From an uncultured Clostridia bacterium (lineage in GTDB: Bacteria > Bacillota > Clostridia > Oscillospirales > Ruminococcaceae), in contig CANQCL010000020.1 of the NCBI GenBank assembly GCA_947589215.1, forward strand, positions 1 through 32,172: DNA of 32,172 bases, given 5' to 3'. Positions 26,307-32,172 of this stretch are shown here, one piece after another. The position numbers and the translations under genes were made by a program. Under the pieces are notes generated by a model. That model was not told the origin of the DNA. It ran no database searches and saw only the letters and a list, made by a program, of their open reading frames with translations. Numbering within the stretch: position 1 is the first letter of the stretch; each line of letters opens with the position of its first letter.

Positions 26307-28712
26307 ATGGATTACAATTTTAAAGACATTGAAAAGAAGTGGCAGGATATATGGGACAAAAACAAGACGTTTGCGGCGTCAGATGATTATTCTAAGCCGA
26401 AATATTATGCGCTTGTTGAGTTTCCGTATCCGTCAGGACAGGGATTACATATAGGTCATCCCCGTCCGTATACAGCTATGGATATTGTTTCAAGAAAGAA
26501 AAGACTGCAAGGATATAACGTACTGTTCCCAATGGGCTGGGACGCTTTCGGACTGCCTACTGAAAACTTTGCAATTAAGAATAAGGTACACCCGGCATTA
26601 GTAACAGAGAAGAATATAGAGAGATTTAAGGGTCAGCTTAAAATGCTCGGTCTTTCTTTTGACTGGGACAGAGAGGTCAACACGACCGACCCTGACTACT
26701 TTAAATGGACACAGTGGATTTTTATTCAGATGTTCAAGAAAGGTCTTGCGTATAAGAGCGAAATGGCGGTAAACTGGTGTACCTCTTGTAAGGTCGTTTT
26801 GGCAAATGAAGAGGTTGTCGGAGGAGTTTGCGAGCGCTGCGGAGGAGAGGTCGTTCACAAGGTCAAGAGCCAGTGGATGCTGAAAATTACCGAGTATGCT
26901 CAAAGGCTTATTGACGATTTATCAGAGGTCAATTACCTTGATAAAATAAAGACTACCCAGAAAAATTGGATAGGACGTTCAGAGGGCGCAGAGGTCGACT
27001 TTACGACGTCTGAGGGAGATATTCTCACTGTTTATACAACACGTCCCGATACGCTTTTCGGTGCAACGTATATGGTTATTTCGCCTGAGCACCCTATTTT
27101 GAAAAAGTGGGAGCCAAAGCTCAAAAACAACGACGCTATTTTTGAGTATCAGGAGAAATCGGCGAGAAAATCTGATTTTGAAAGAACAGAAATGGCAAAA
27201 GAAAAGACAGGAGTTAAGCTTGACGGAGTTTATGCTATAAACCCTGTAAACAACAGAGAAATCCCTATATTTATTTCCGATTATGTTTTAATGGGCTACG
27301 GTACTGGAGCTATTATGGCTGTTCCGGCACACGACACCCGTGACTATGACTTCGCTAAGGTTTTTGATCTTCCTATAATTGAGGTCGTTAAGGGCGGAGA
27401 CGTGACAAAGGAGGCATTTACCGACTGTGCAACCGGAATAATGACAAACTCCGGATTTTTGGACGGGCTGTCTGTTGAAGACGCAAAGGTTAAAATCAAA
27501 GACTGGCTTGAGGAAACTGGTAAGGGTAAGAAAAAGGTAAATTACAAACTGCGTGACTGGGTGTTCTCACGCCAAAGATACTGGGGAGAGCCTATTCCTA
27601 TAGTTCACTGTGACAAGTGCGGTTATGTGCCTATTCCCGAAAGCGAGTTGCCTTTAACCCTTCCTGAGGTTGAAAGCTATATGCCTACAGACAACGGCGA
27701 ATCACCTCTTTCAACGCTTGACAGCTTTATAAATACTACCTGCCCTAAATGCGGTGGTCCCGCTAAGAGAGAAACAGATACTATGCCTCAGTGGGCAGGC
27801 TCATCGTGGTACTTCTTGAGGTACTGCGACCCTCACAACGATAAGGAGCTTGCGTCAAAAGAAGCACTCAATTACTGGATGCCTGTAGATTGGTACAACG
27901 GCGGAATGGAGCATACTACCCTTCACCTGTTATATTCACGTTTTTGGCACAAGTTCTTATACGATTTGGGCGCAGTTACTACCAAAGAGCCTTATATGAG
28001 AAGAACCTCTCACGGTATGATTTTAGGTGAGGACGGACAGAAGATGTCTAAATCAAGAGGGAATGTAATAAACCCCGATGACGTTGTAAACGAGTATGGT
28101 GCAGATTCTCTGCGTTTGTATGAGATGTTTGTGGGCGACTTTGAAAAGACTGCTCCGTGGAGTACGAAATCAATCAAGGGTTGCAAGAGGTTTTTAGACA
28201 GAGTTTGGGCGCTTCAGGATATGCTTATTGATGGAGACGATTATCGTGAGGAGTTAAAGGCTTCGTTCCACAAGACGGTTAAAAAGGTTTCGGATGATAT
28301 TGAAAATCTGAAATTTAACACTGCTATTGCGGCTCTTATGTCTCTTATCAATGAGATATACGCATCAAAGCAGATAAACAAGGCTGAGCTTAAAACCTTT
28401 ATTACTCTGCTCAATCCGTTTGCACCTCATATAACTGAGGAAATATATGAAAACGTTGGATTCGGCGGAATGTTAAATGAGCAGAAGTGGCCTGAGTATG
28501 ACGAGGCGCTTTGCATTGACGATACTATTGAAATTGTAGCTCAGATAAACGGCAAGGTTAAGGCGAAGCTTGTTGTCAGCGTTGATGAAAGTAAAGACGA
28601 TGTTATCGCAAAGGTCAAATCAGAGCCTAAAATTCAAGAGGCAATAAAAGGTAAGAATATTGTTAAAGAAATATATGTTTCGGGAAAACTTGTGAATATT
28701 GTTGTTAAATAA
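26307..28712 (+). CDS. leuS: Leucyl-tRNA synthetase
   Basis: LeuRS charges tRNA-Leu in the cytoplasm. The 801-residue class I enzyme shows [19 protein letters not shown] with the HIGH motif, a zinc-binding insert ([12 protein letters not shown] and CERCGG), the CP1 editing domain with [20 protein letters not shown] and [19 protein letters not shown], a second Cys cluster (CDKCGY and CPKCGG), and [16 protein letters not shown] with the KMSKS loop. The C-terminal anticodon-binding and tRNA-elbow domains follow. No T-box leader precedes it: only 62 bases separate it from rsfS, so it is probably co-transcribed with that gene. Confidence 0.98.
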   Translation: MDYNFKDIEKKWQDIWDKNKTFAASDDYSKPKYYALVEFPYPSGQGLHIGHPRPYTAMDIVSRKKRLQGYNVLFPMGWDAFGLPTENFAIKNKVHPALVTEKNIERFKGQLKMLGLSFDWDREVNTTDPDYFKWTQWIFIQMFKKGLAYKSEMAVNWCTSCKVVLANEEVVGGVCERCGGEVVHKVKSQWMLKITEYAQRLIDDLSEVNYLDKIKTTQKNWIGRSEGAEVDFTTSEGDILTVYTTRPDTLFGATYMVISPEHPILKKWEPKLKNNDAIFEYQEKSARKSDFERTEMAKEKTGVKLDGVYAINPVNNREIPIFISDYVLMGYGTGAIMAVPAHDTRDYDFAKVFDLPIIEVVKGGDVTKEAFTDCATGIMTNSGFLDGLSVEDAKVKIKDWLEETGKGKKKVNYKLRDWVFSRQRYWGEPIPIVHCDKCGYVPIPESELPLTLPEVESYMPTDNGESPLSTLDSFINTTCPKCGGPAKRETDTMPQWAGSSWYFLRYCDPHNDKELASKEALNYWMPVDWYNGGMEHTTLHLLYSRFWHKFLYDLGAVTTKEPYMRRTSHGMILGEDGQKMSKSRGNVINPDDVVNEYGADSLRLYEMFVGDFEKTAPWSTKSIKGCKRFLDRVWALQDMLIDGDDYREELKASFHKTVKKVSDDIENLKFNTAIAALMSLINEIYASKQINKAELKTFITLLNPFAPHITEEIYENVGFGGMLNEQKWPEYDEALCIDDTIEIVAQINGKVKAKLVVSVDESKDDVIAKVKSEPKIQEAIKGKNIVKEIYVSGKLVNIVVK

Positions 28713-28721
28713 GATAAACAC

Positions 28722-28750
28722 TTGACTTTTTAGAAAAGTTATTGTATAAT
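28722..28750 (+). promoter_or_regulatory. Sigma-A promoter for rpsU
   Basis: TTGACT (28722-28727) and TATAAT (28745-28750) have a 17-base spacer and begin 10 bases after the leuS stop. Transcription would begin near 28757, giving a leader of about 160 bases, unusually long for a 57-codon gene. Confidence 0.88.
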
Positions 28751-28773
28751 CTATTTTGTTAAGTTGATGAATT

Positions 28774-28909
28774 AGTGAATTTGACAGATAAAACAGGGGT
28801 ATGAGCTTGTAGGAAAGCTCTAAAGGGTTAGAAATCCTTCATTATCACTATCTGTTAAATTCTTTGCGTCAGCATTAATACCTCTGTTATCGGTGACAAA
28901 GGGAGGGAG
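28774..28909 (+). promoter_or_regulatory. Structured rpsU leader: candidate pseudoknot regulatory RNA
   Basis: Helix 1 pairs GAATTTGACAGATA (28777-28790) with TATCTGTTAAATTC (28849-28862): 14 bp, one G-T pair. Helix 2 pairs ACAGGGGTAT (28793-28802), inside helix 1, with ATACCTCTGT (28878-28887), outside it: 10 bp, one G-T pair. Together they form an H-type pseudoknot. Two hairpins lie in its loop: GAGCTT/AAGCTC at 28803-28820 and AAGGG/TCCTT at 28823-28839. CCTCT (28881-28885) of helix 2 could instead pair with GGAGG (28902-28906) of the Shine-Dalgarno sequence, so helix 2 and ribosome binding may be linked. I do not recognise it as a known riboswitch class. Confidence 0.6.
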
Positions 28910-28915
28910 TTAACC

Positions 28916-29089
28916 ATGGCAGAAATCCGTGTTGGCAAAAACGAATCGTTGGATACTGCTCTTAAGCGTTTTAAGAGAAGCTGTGCTAAGGACGGCGTTA
29001 TCGCTGAGGTTCGTAAAAGAGAACACTATGAAAAGCCTTCTGTAAAAAGGAAAAAGAAATCAGAAGCTGCTCGTAAAAGAAAATATTAA
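28916..29089 (+). CDS. rpsU: 30S ribosomal protein bS21
   Basis: This 57-residue, very basic protein ([20 protein letters not shown], ending AARKRKY) is full-length bS21, which sits near the 3' end of 16S rRNA on the 30S platform and helps mRNA recognition. The sequence [19 protein letters not shown] and the [18 protein letters not shown] basic tail are characteristic. The ribosome binding site AGGGAGGGAG (28900-28909) is very strong, with a 9-base spacer from the GGGAGG core. The gene has its own promoter and a long structured leader, and is followed by a hairpin and terminator, so it appears monocistronic. In many Clostridia a yqeY-like gene follows; here it does not. Confidence 0.97.
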   Translation: MAEIRVGKNESLDTALKRFKRSCAKDGVIAEVRKREHYEKPSVKRKKKSEAARKRKY

Positions 29090-29090
29090 G

Positions 29091-29125
29091 CAACGGTGAT
29101 ATTGGCGGTGAGCCTATCGTCGTTG
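29091..29125 (+). other. Strong mRNA hairpin directly after the rpsU stop
   Basis: CAACGGTGATA (29091-29101) pairs with TATCGTCGTTG (29115-29125), 11 bp with two G-T pairs, plus an inner GGC/GCC. It is not followed by a T run, so it is probably not a terminator; it may protect the 3' end of the rpsU message, which is inference. The remainder of 29126-29250 shows nothing recognisable. Confidence 0.5.
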
Positions 29126-29254
29126 TCGGGCGCTGATTTTGGGAGCTTGTAAAGTGAGATTAATTTCGCAACGGCAGGCTGGTAGTAAGAAACAAGAAAC
29201 TAGATGTAAGATGTAAAAAAACTGACATTGTTATAGGCTTCTAATTTGATAATT

Positions 29255-29286
29255 AAAGCAGGTATTTTTATGTCTGCTTTTTTATT
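29255..29286 (+). terminator. Intrinsic terminator of rpsU
   Basis: AAAGCAG (29255-29261) pairs with CTGCTTT (29274-29280), extended inwards by two wobble pairs and one A-T pair, and the stem runs into TTTTTT. It ends the rpsU transcript about 190 bases after the stop. From here to 29387 the sequence is AT-rich with no feature that I can support. Confidence 0.8.
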
Positions 29287-29387
29287 TGTAATACCAAAAG
29301 TCAAGGTGAAAAATTTTGTTTTCTTCCCTTTGTCTTTTGCAGTCTGCCTTGAAAGAAAAATTTATTTGCTTTAAACAAAATATTATC

Positions 29388-29421
29388 AAAAAAAGAGAGC
29401 CCTTGCGGACTCTCTTTTTTT
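29388..29421. terminator. Bidirectional intrinsic terminator between rpsU and the immA-like gene
   Basis: AAAAAAAGAGAG (29388-29399) pairs with CTCTCTTTTTTT (29410-29421), with CC/GG pairing inside the loop. Both strands give a stem followed by T residues. On the minus strand it starts directly after the immA-like stop codon, which it must serve; on the plus strand it would stop read-through from rpsU. Confidence 0.85.
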
Positions 29422-30006
29422 CTATAACCTTAAATTGTTCTCTTTTATTTCTTTTATAAATGAACCGAAATTGCTATATACCTTTCTCTCAAGAGGGGCT
29501 GAAAGAAATTTGTTGCGTTTATATAATGTTTCCATACGCTCTGCACGAAATTCTGCGGCTGAGTGTGAAATATCGCATACTGATGATATTTCATTCGCAG
29601 TTTTTAATCCCAGCGCCCATATTACACATGCCGGAGCTAAAAGTCTCGATGCGAATATGTTAGCCTCCTGCTCGGCAAAGGATTCCGAATCCCTTATTGT
29701 TTGCGTAAGGTTACCTCTCTTTTTAAGCTCGTGACCTAGAAAAATATGCCCAAGTTCGTGCGCAACTGTAAAACGGCATCTTTGTCTCGAGTTGCTGTCA
29801 TCGTATACTATAAACCATTTATTACTAATTACAATACTTATGCCGCTTTCACTGGGCAAAAGCCATTTTACCATGCTGTTCTTTATAACTCTTATTCCTG
29901 CCGACTTTGCAATGTCTAATACCGAAACAGGCATTGAGGTCACATTGTAATCAATTAGACATTGCCATGCGGCATTTCTTGCATCTTTATATTTTCCGTA
30001 AATCAT
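29422..30006 (-). CDS. ImmA/IrrE-family metallopeptidase
   Basis: The 194-residue protein has the zinc peptidase motif H-E-L-G-H in FTVAHELGHIFLGHE, followed by the third-ligand helix EQEANIFASRLLAP, typical of the ImmA/IrrE family. In B. subtilis ICEBs1, ImmA cleaves the Xre-type repressor ImmR; in Deinococcus, IrrE cleaves DdrO after DNA damage. Here an Xre gene lies upstream on the same strand (gap 148 bases), so cleavage of that regulator is the likely function. This is inference, since no target gene set or mobile-element genes are seen. A TATAAT at 30025-30020 on the minus strand and the palindrome ACTCC-CTAA-GGAGT (30025-30038) suggest a weak local promoter and operator. The ribosome binding site is poor. 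Confidence 0.88.
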   Translation of the reverse strand: MIYGKYKDARNAAWQCLIDYNVTSMPVSVLDIAKSAGIRVIKNSMVKWLLPSESGISIVISNKWFIVYDDSNSRQRCRFTVAHELGHIFLGHELKKRGNLTQTIRDSESFAEQEANIFASRLLAPACVIWALGLKTANEISSVCDISHSAAEFRAERMETLYKRNKFLSAPLERKVYSNFGSFIKEIKENNLRL

Positions 30007-30048
30007 TTTGTGATTATTTATTATACTCCCTAAGGAGTCTCTTTGTTT

Positions 30049-30078
30049 TTGACGGCTGTTATTAAAAATTCGTATAAA
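30049..30078 (+). promoter_or_regulatory. Possible plus-strand promoter between xre and the immA-like gene
   Basis: TTGACG (30049-30054) and TATAAA (30073-30078) are spaced by 18 bases. It points away from the immA-like gene, towards the nearby terminator, and no coding gene follows on that strand. Confidence 0.35.
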
Positions 30079-30093
30079 ATTATAAACTTTCTA

Positions 30094-30129
30094 CCTTATT
30101 AAGTATTTTACCCTTAATGAGGTTTTTTT
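30094..30129 (+). terminator. Orphan plus-strand terminator opposite the xre-immA spacer
   Basis: CCTTATTAAG (30094-30103) pairs with CTTAATGAGG (30113-30122), with one G-T pair and a 9-base loop, followed by seven T residues. The stem is best in plus-strand RNA, since the G-T pair becomes A-C on the minus strand, and there is no T run on the minus side, so it does not serve xre. Confidence 0.55.
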
Positions 30130-30154
30130 ATTTATCTTGTATCTAAAAATTTAT

Positions 30155-30595
30155 CTAAAAATCATCATCGGTATCAGGTGCGCTCATTAATCTGTCAAGC
30201 TGTTCTTGAGTTACTTCAATATATCCGTCCTCTTCTCCGTCGCTGCTGCGGGCTGCTTTGTATACAGTGATTTTCTTTTCCTTGCCTACACCAAGAAGTC
30301 TATCTACTGCCGGCTGCATTTTAATATTGCTGCGATATGCTATTACCATCTCTTTCTCGTGTGCTGATACGGCAAATACATCTCTGTCACATTCGCGAAA
30401 TTCTGCTAATATATCCTTTACATTATATGCGTCACATAAGCTTATCAGCATATCTGCATCAGGTTGACCTCTGTTGTTTTCCCATGCATTGACTGTTTTT
30501 CCGCTTTTTCCTATAAGAGCACCTACTTCATTAGCTGTTAATCCGCTTTGTTTTCTTAACCTTCTAAGCGCCTTTGCTATCGCTTCGCGTGACAT
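30155..30595 (-). CDS. Xre-family transcriptional regulator
   Basis: A 146-residue protein with an N-terminal Cro/CI helix-turn-helix: IAKALRRLRKQSGLTANEVG, then ALIGKSGKTVNAWENNRGQP with the recognition helix, then MLISLCDAYNV. The C-terminal part has a conserved-looking EKEMVIAYRSN helix, a positively charged KEKKITVYKAARS segment and an acidic end, EEDGYIEVTQEQLDRLMSAPDTDDDF. A GTG at 30607 is in frame, but AGGTGG lies 8 bases before the ATG at 30595, which is therefore preferred. It is the natural partner of the immA-like gene downstream. Its perfect promoter is divergent from that of the small HTH gene. Confidence 0.9.
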   Translation of the reverse strand: MSREAIAKALRRLRKQSGLTANEVGALIGKSGKTVNAWENNRGQPDADMLISLCDAYNVKDILAEFRECDRDVFAVSAHEKEMVIAYRSNIKMQPAVDRLLGVGKEKKITVYKAARSSDGEEDGYIEVTQEQLDRLMSAPDTDDDF

Positions 30596-30625
30596 TTTAT
30601 CCACCACCTATTTCGTTTTTTCTTT

Positions 30626-30654
30626 ATTATATCTTTATTGTTAGTATTTGTCAA
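30626..30654 (-). promoter_or_regulatory. Consensus sigma-A promoter of xre (minus strand)
   Basis: Read on the minus strand, TTGACA (30654-30649) and TATAAT (30631-30626) are both perfect and separated by 17 bases. Between them the minus strand reads AATACTAAC, similar to the AACTAAT of the facing plus-strand promoter. Confidence 0.88.
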
Positions 30655-30695
30655 CAAAAAAACTTGCGTTTTTTTAAAAAAATTTAAAAAAACCC

Positions 30696-30724
30696 TTGAC
30701 AAACTAATTTTTATAGATTATAAT
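30696..30724 (+). promoter_or_regulatory. Consensus sigma-A promoter of the small HTH gene (plus strand)
   Basis: TTGACA (30696-30701) and TATAAT (30719-30724) are both perfect and 17 bases apart. The two facing -35 boxes are separated by 41 very AT-rich bases. Both promoters share TTGACAAA followed by CTAA, a candidate common operator for one of the neighbouring HTH proteins. Confidence 0.88.
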
Positions 30725-30765
30725 GTCATTACAGTCTAAAAAACAAAGAAATGTGGGAACTTGCA

Positions 30766-30972
30766 ATGACTATAGCCGAGAAACTAAACGAGTATGTTAA
30801 CAAAAACGGAATTAACCAAATCTATATCGCTAAAAAAACCGGGTTGACTGAGGATACTGTTTTACAAATGCTTAACGGTAATCGACGTATTCTTGCTGAT
30901 GAGTTCCTGATGATTTGTGTCGCACTAAATATTGATCCTAATATTTTCAGAAATAAATCTGCATTAAAATAG
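30766..30972 (+). CDS. Small Xre/Cro-type helix-turn-helix protein
   Basis: The 68-residue product is essentially one HTH domain: MTIAEKLNEYVNKNGINQIYIAKKTGLTEDTVLQMLNGN carries the two HTH helices, split here only for description, followed by FLMICVALNIDPNIF. It has no effector domain, so a Cro-like DNA-binding role is the simplest reading. A longer start at ATG 30751 (73 residues) is possible; neither start has a strong ribosome binding site (GTGGGA before 30766, AAAGAA before 30751). It lies opposite the xre gene with a matching divergent promoter and is upstream of the secreted-protein gene. Its target is unknown. Confidence 0.8.
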   Translation: MTIAEKLNEYVNKNGINQIYIAKKTGLTEDTVLQMLNGNRRILADEFLMICVALNIDPNIFRNKSALK

Positions 30973-31188
30973 TAACCGCTTTTAGATTAGTCAGAATTTA
31001 GATTCAATGCTGTTTACTAGTTTATAATTCTTATTCGCAAAGAGGGTGGTTTGTAAAGGCAATGATCTTAACGTCAGAGTTCGCAGGCGCTTTGTTCGGA
31101 AATATCATTTGCTAATGTGTAGTGAAAATTTTGTTTCTTCTAATAGCCTGCATTATTTTTAAATTTTATATGGAAGGAAGATTATTTT

Positions 31189-32172
31189 ATGGAGTTTATG
31201 AATTCTAAACAAAAAAGAAGGGAAGGCAGAAGGACACGAATGCTTAAAAAAATTCTTTCTATTACTACAGCTTTAATTTCACTATTTTCTAGTATTTATC
31301 TAACAAGTTATGCAACCAACGACGATGAATATTTTACTTATTCATATAGTACAGCACGGGTTTCTACTGGAGCGTACGGTGCAACTCTTAAAAGTGATGC
31401 AAATATATCCAGTCTAAGTGAATTAGAAGTACCGGATACATTTTCAGGTGATAAAGGTGTGTTGCCAGTTATTATTGATAATATATCACCAAGTTCCGCA
31501 AATAGTACAATTACAAAAGTGAAGACTAAGTCTTCATATGGTAGTACATTGGGTAATGCATTCCAAAACTTAAATGCATTAGAAGAAGTTGAGTATACTA
31601 ATTCTGATAGTTTAACGTTTTATCATCAGACTTTTGCAGGTTGTTCTAGCACTTTAAAAAAAGTGACTATCCATGCTGCTGAAGTACGTTTTGATATATT
31701 TAGATTTGCAAAAAATGCATTTACAGGTTTTATTAGTAATGCTGATGCTAAAATCTATGTAGCAAGTGATAATGTTAAACAGCAGATAATTAATGGAACA
31801 TCTAGTGGAACAGCAAAGGTTACCGAAGATAAAATTGTAGTTGATACCAGTCTAGCTAGCGCTTTGCCTAAGCCCGAAATAGAATTAACCTGCGACAATA
31901 TCAAATATAAAACCGAAGGCGGATTTAAGCCAAAGGCAACTGTTAAGTTAAATGGAGTTGCTATGGATCCTCAGCCAACGGTTACATATGAGTTGTATGC
32001 TGATGCTGGGTGTACTCAAAAGTGGGGAACACCATATAATTCATCTAATTTAAATCCAGGTACATATTATTTGAGAGCAAGTGTAGCAGGAACTGAAGAA
32101 TATCAGTCAAATTTTGCTGTTAAAGAGGTAAAGGTAGAAGGCGTAGACATGTCAAGTCTGCAAGCTGCAATA
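31189..32172 (+). CDS. N-terminal part of a secreted leucine-rich-repeat-like surface protein (3' end outside window)
   Basis: The frame runs open to the window end; 328 residues are visible. GGAAGGAAG (31172-31180) sits 8 bases before the ATG. A positively charged N-terminus (KQKRREGRRTRMLKK) and a hydrophobic stretch (ILSITTALISLFSSIYL) ending near SYA form a signal peptide. Residues about 60-180 resemble a BspA-like leucine-rich repeat region (GNAFQNLNALEEVEYTN, GCSSTLKKVTIHA, FAKNAFTGFIS). Residues about 220-310 look like an immunoglobulin-like domain (PEIELTCDNIKYKTEGGFKPKATV). The last visible residues, VEGVDMSSLQAAI, look like the start of a FIVAR module, as in the gene at position 1. 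The DNA is clearly AT-richer than the core block. Function is unknown; surface adhesion or glycan contact is inference. Confidence 0.85.
   Translation, partial: MEFMNSKQKRREGRRTRMLKKILSITTALISLFSSIYLTSYATNDDEYFTYSYSTARVSTGAYGATLKSDANISSLSELEVPDTFSGDKGVLPVIIDNISPSSANSTITKVKTKSSYGSTLGNAFQNLNALEEVEYTNSDSLTFYHQTFAGCSSTLKKVTIHAAEVRFDIFRFAKNAFTGFISNADAKIYVASDNVKQQIINGTSSGTAKVTEDKIVVDTSLASALPKPEIELTCDNIKYKTEGGFKPKATVKLNGVAMDPQPTVTYELYADAGCTQKWGTPYNSSNLNPGTYYLRASVAGTEEYQSNFAVKEVKVEGVDMSSLQAAI

Noticed and set aside
28751-28915. Known riboswitch such as THF, fluoride, ZTP, preQ1 or c-di-GMP in the rpsU leader
   Set aside because: The conserved cores of these classes, as far as I can recall them, are not seen; the pseudoknot is therefore reported as unclassified.
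31062-31115. Short frame MILTSEFAGALFGNIIC before the secreted-protein gene
   Set aside because: The nearest AAGG is only 2-3 bases from the ATG, the product has no recognisable feature, and the spacer 30973-31188 otherwise shows nothing convincing.
1-32172. tRNA or rRNA genes, CRISPR arrays, IS elements or phage structural genes
   Set aside because: No CCA-ended cloverleaf, rRNA segment, regularly spaced direct repeats, transposase or phage structural frame was seen on either strand.

Overview
The window is chromosomal DNA from a low-GC Gram-positive anaerobe. I infer a Clostridia/Oscillospiraceae (Ruminococcus-like) genome. The reasons are AddAB rather than RecBCD recombination machinery, the infC-rpmI-rplT operon with an attenuator leader, folate-dependent TrmFO, the rnc-radical SAM-smc-ftsY block, strong GGAGG-type ribosome binding sites, TTGACA-17-TATAAT promoters, and secreted proteins with FIVAR-like, fn3 and leucine-rich-repeat-like modules. 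The species cannot be fixed from this alone.

Layout. (1) 1-726 is the 3' end of a surface protein (FIVAR-like helices, Ser/Asp/Pro/Thr linker, basic fn3 domain), then a terminator and a GC-rich inverted-repeat spacer. (2) 1083-8140 is addB-addA behind a clear sigma-A promoter, followed by an AraC-family regulator. (3) 9047-10447 is the translation operon infC-rpmI-rplT, with a perfect promoter, an L20-type leader/attenuator and an ATT start for infC. (4) 10489-28712 is a long, tightly packed, co-directional housekeeping run: SpoU-family methyltransferase, dprA, topA, trmFO, plsX, rnc, radical SAM protein, smc, ftsY, ArsC/Spx-like protein, XTP/dITP pyrophosphatase, yhbY, nadD, yqeK, rsfS, leuS. 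Several of these genes overlap by 1-14 bases. (5) 28722-29089 is rpsU (57 aa) behind its own promoter and a structured leader that can form a long pseudoknot. (6) 29388-30972 is a small regulatory island: xre and immA/irrE-type genes on the minus strand, diverging from a small HTH gene on the plus strand. (7) 31189 to the end is the 5' part of a secreted repeat protein, AT-rich and probably accessory.

The central block joins DNA repair and uptake (AddAB, DprA), chromosome topology and segregation (TopA, Smc), RNA processing and ribosome biogenesis (RNase III, IF3, L35, L20, S21, RsfS, YhbY, TrmFO, SpoU), membrane functions (PlsX, FtsY), nucleotide and NAD metabolism (RdgB, NadD, YqeK), and leucyl-tRNA supply. 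These look like growth-linked genes read in long polycistronic units.

The observations most worth a second look are the rpsU leader pseudoknot, with an alternative pairing to the Shine-Dalgarno sequence; the matched divergent promoters of the xre/HTH island; a possible tiny RNA between xre and immA; a 9-codon minicistron coupled to plsX; and the pair of FIVAR-type surface genes that bracket the core block. I saw no tRNA, rRNA, CRISPR array, transposase or integrase.
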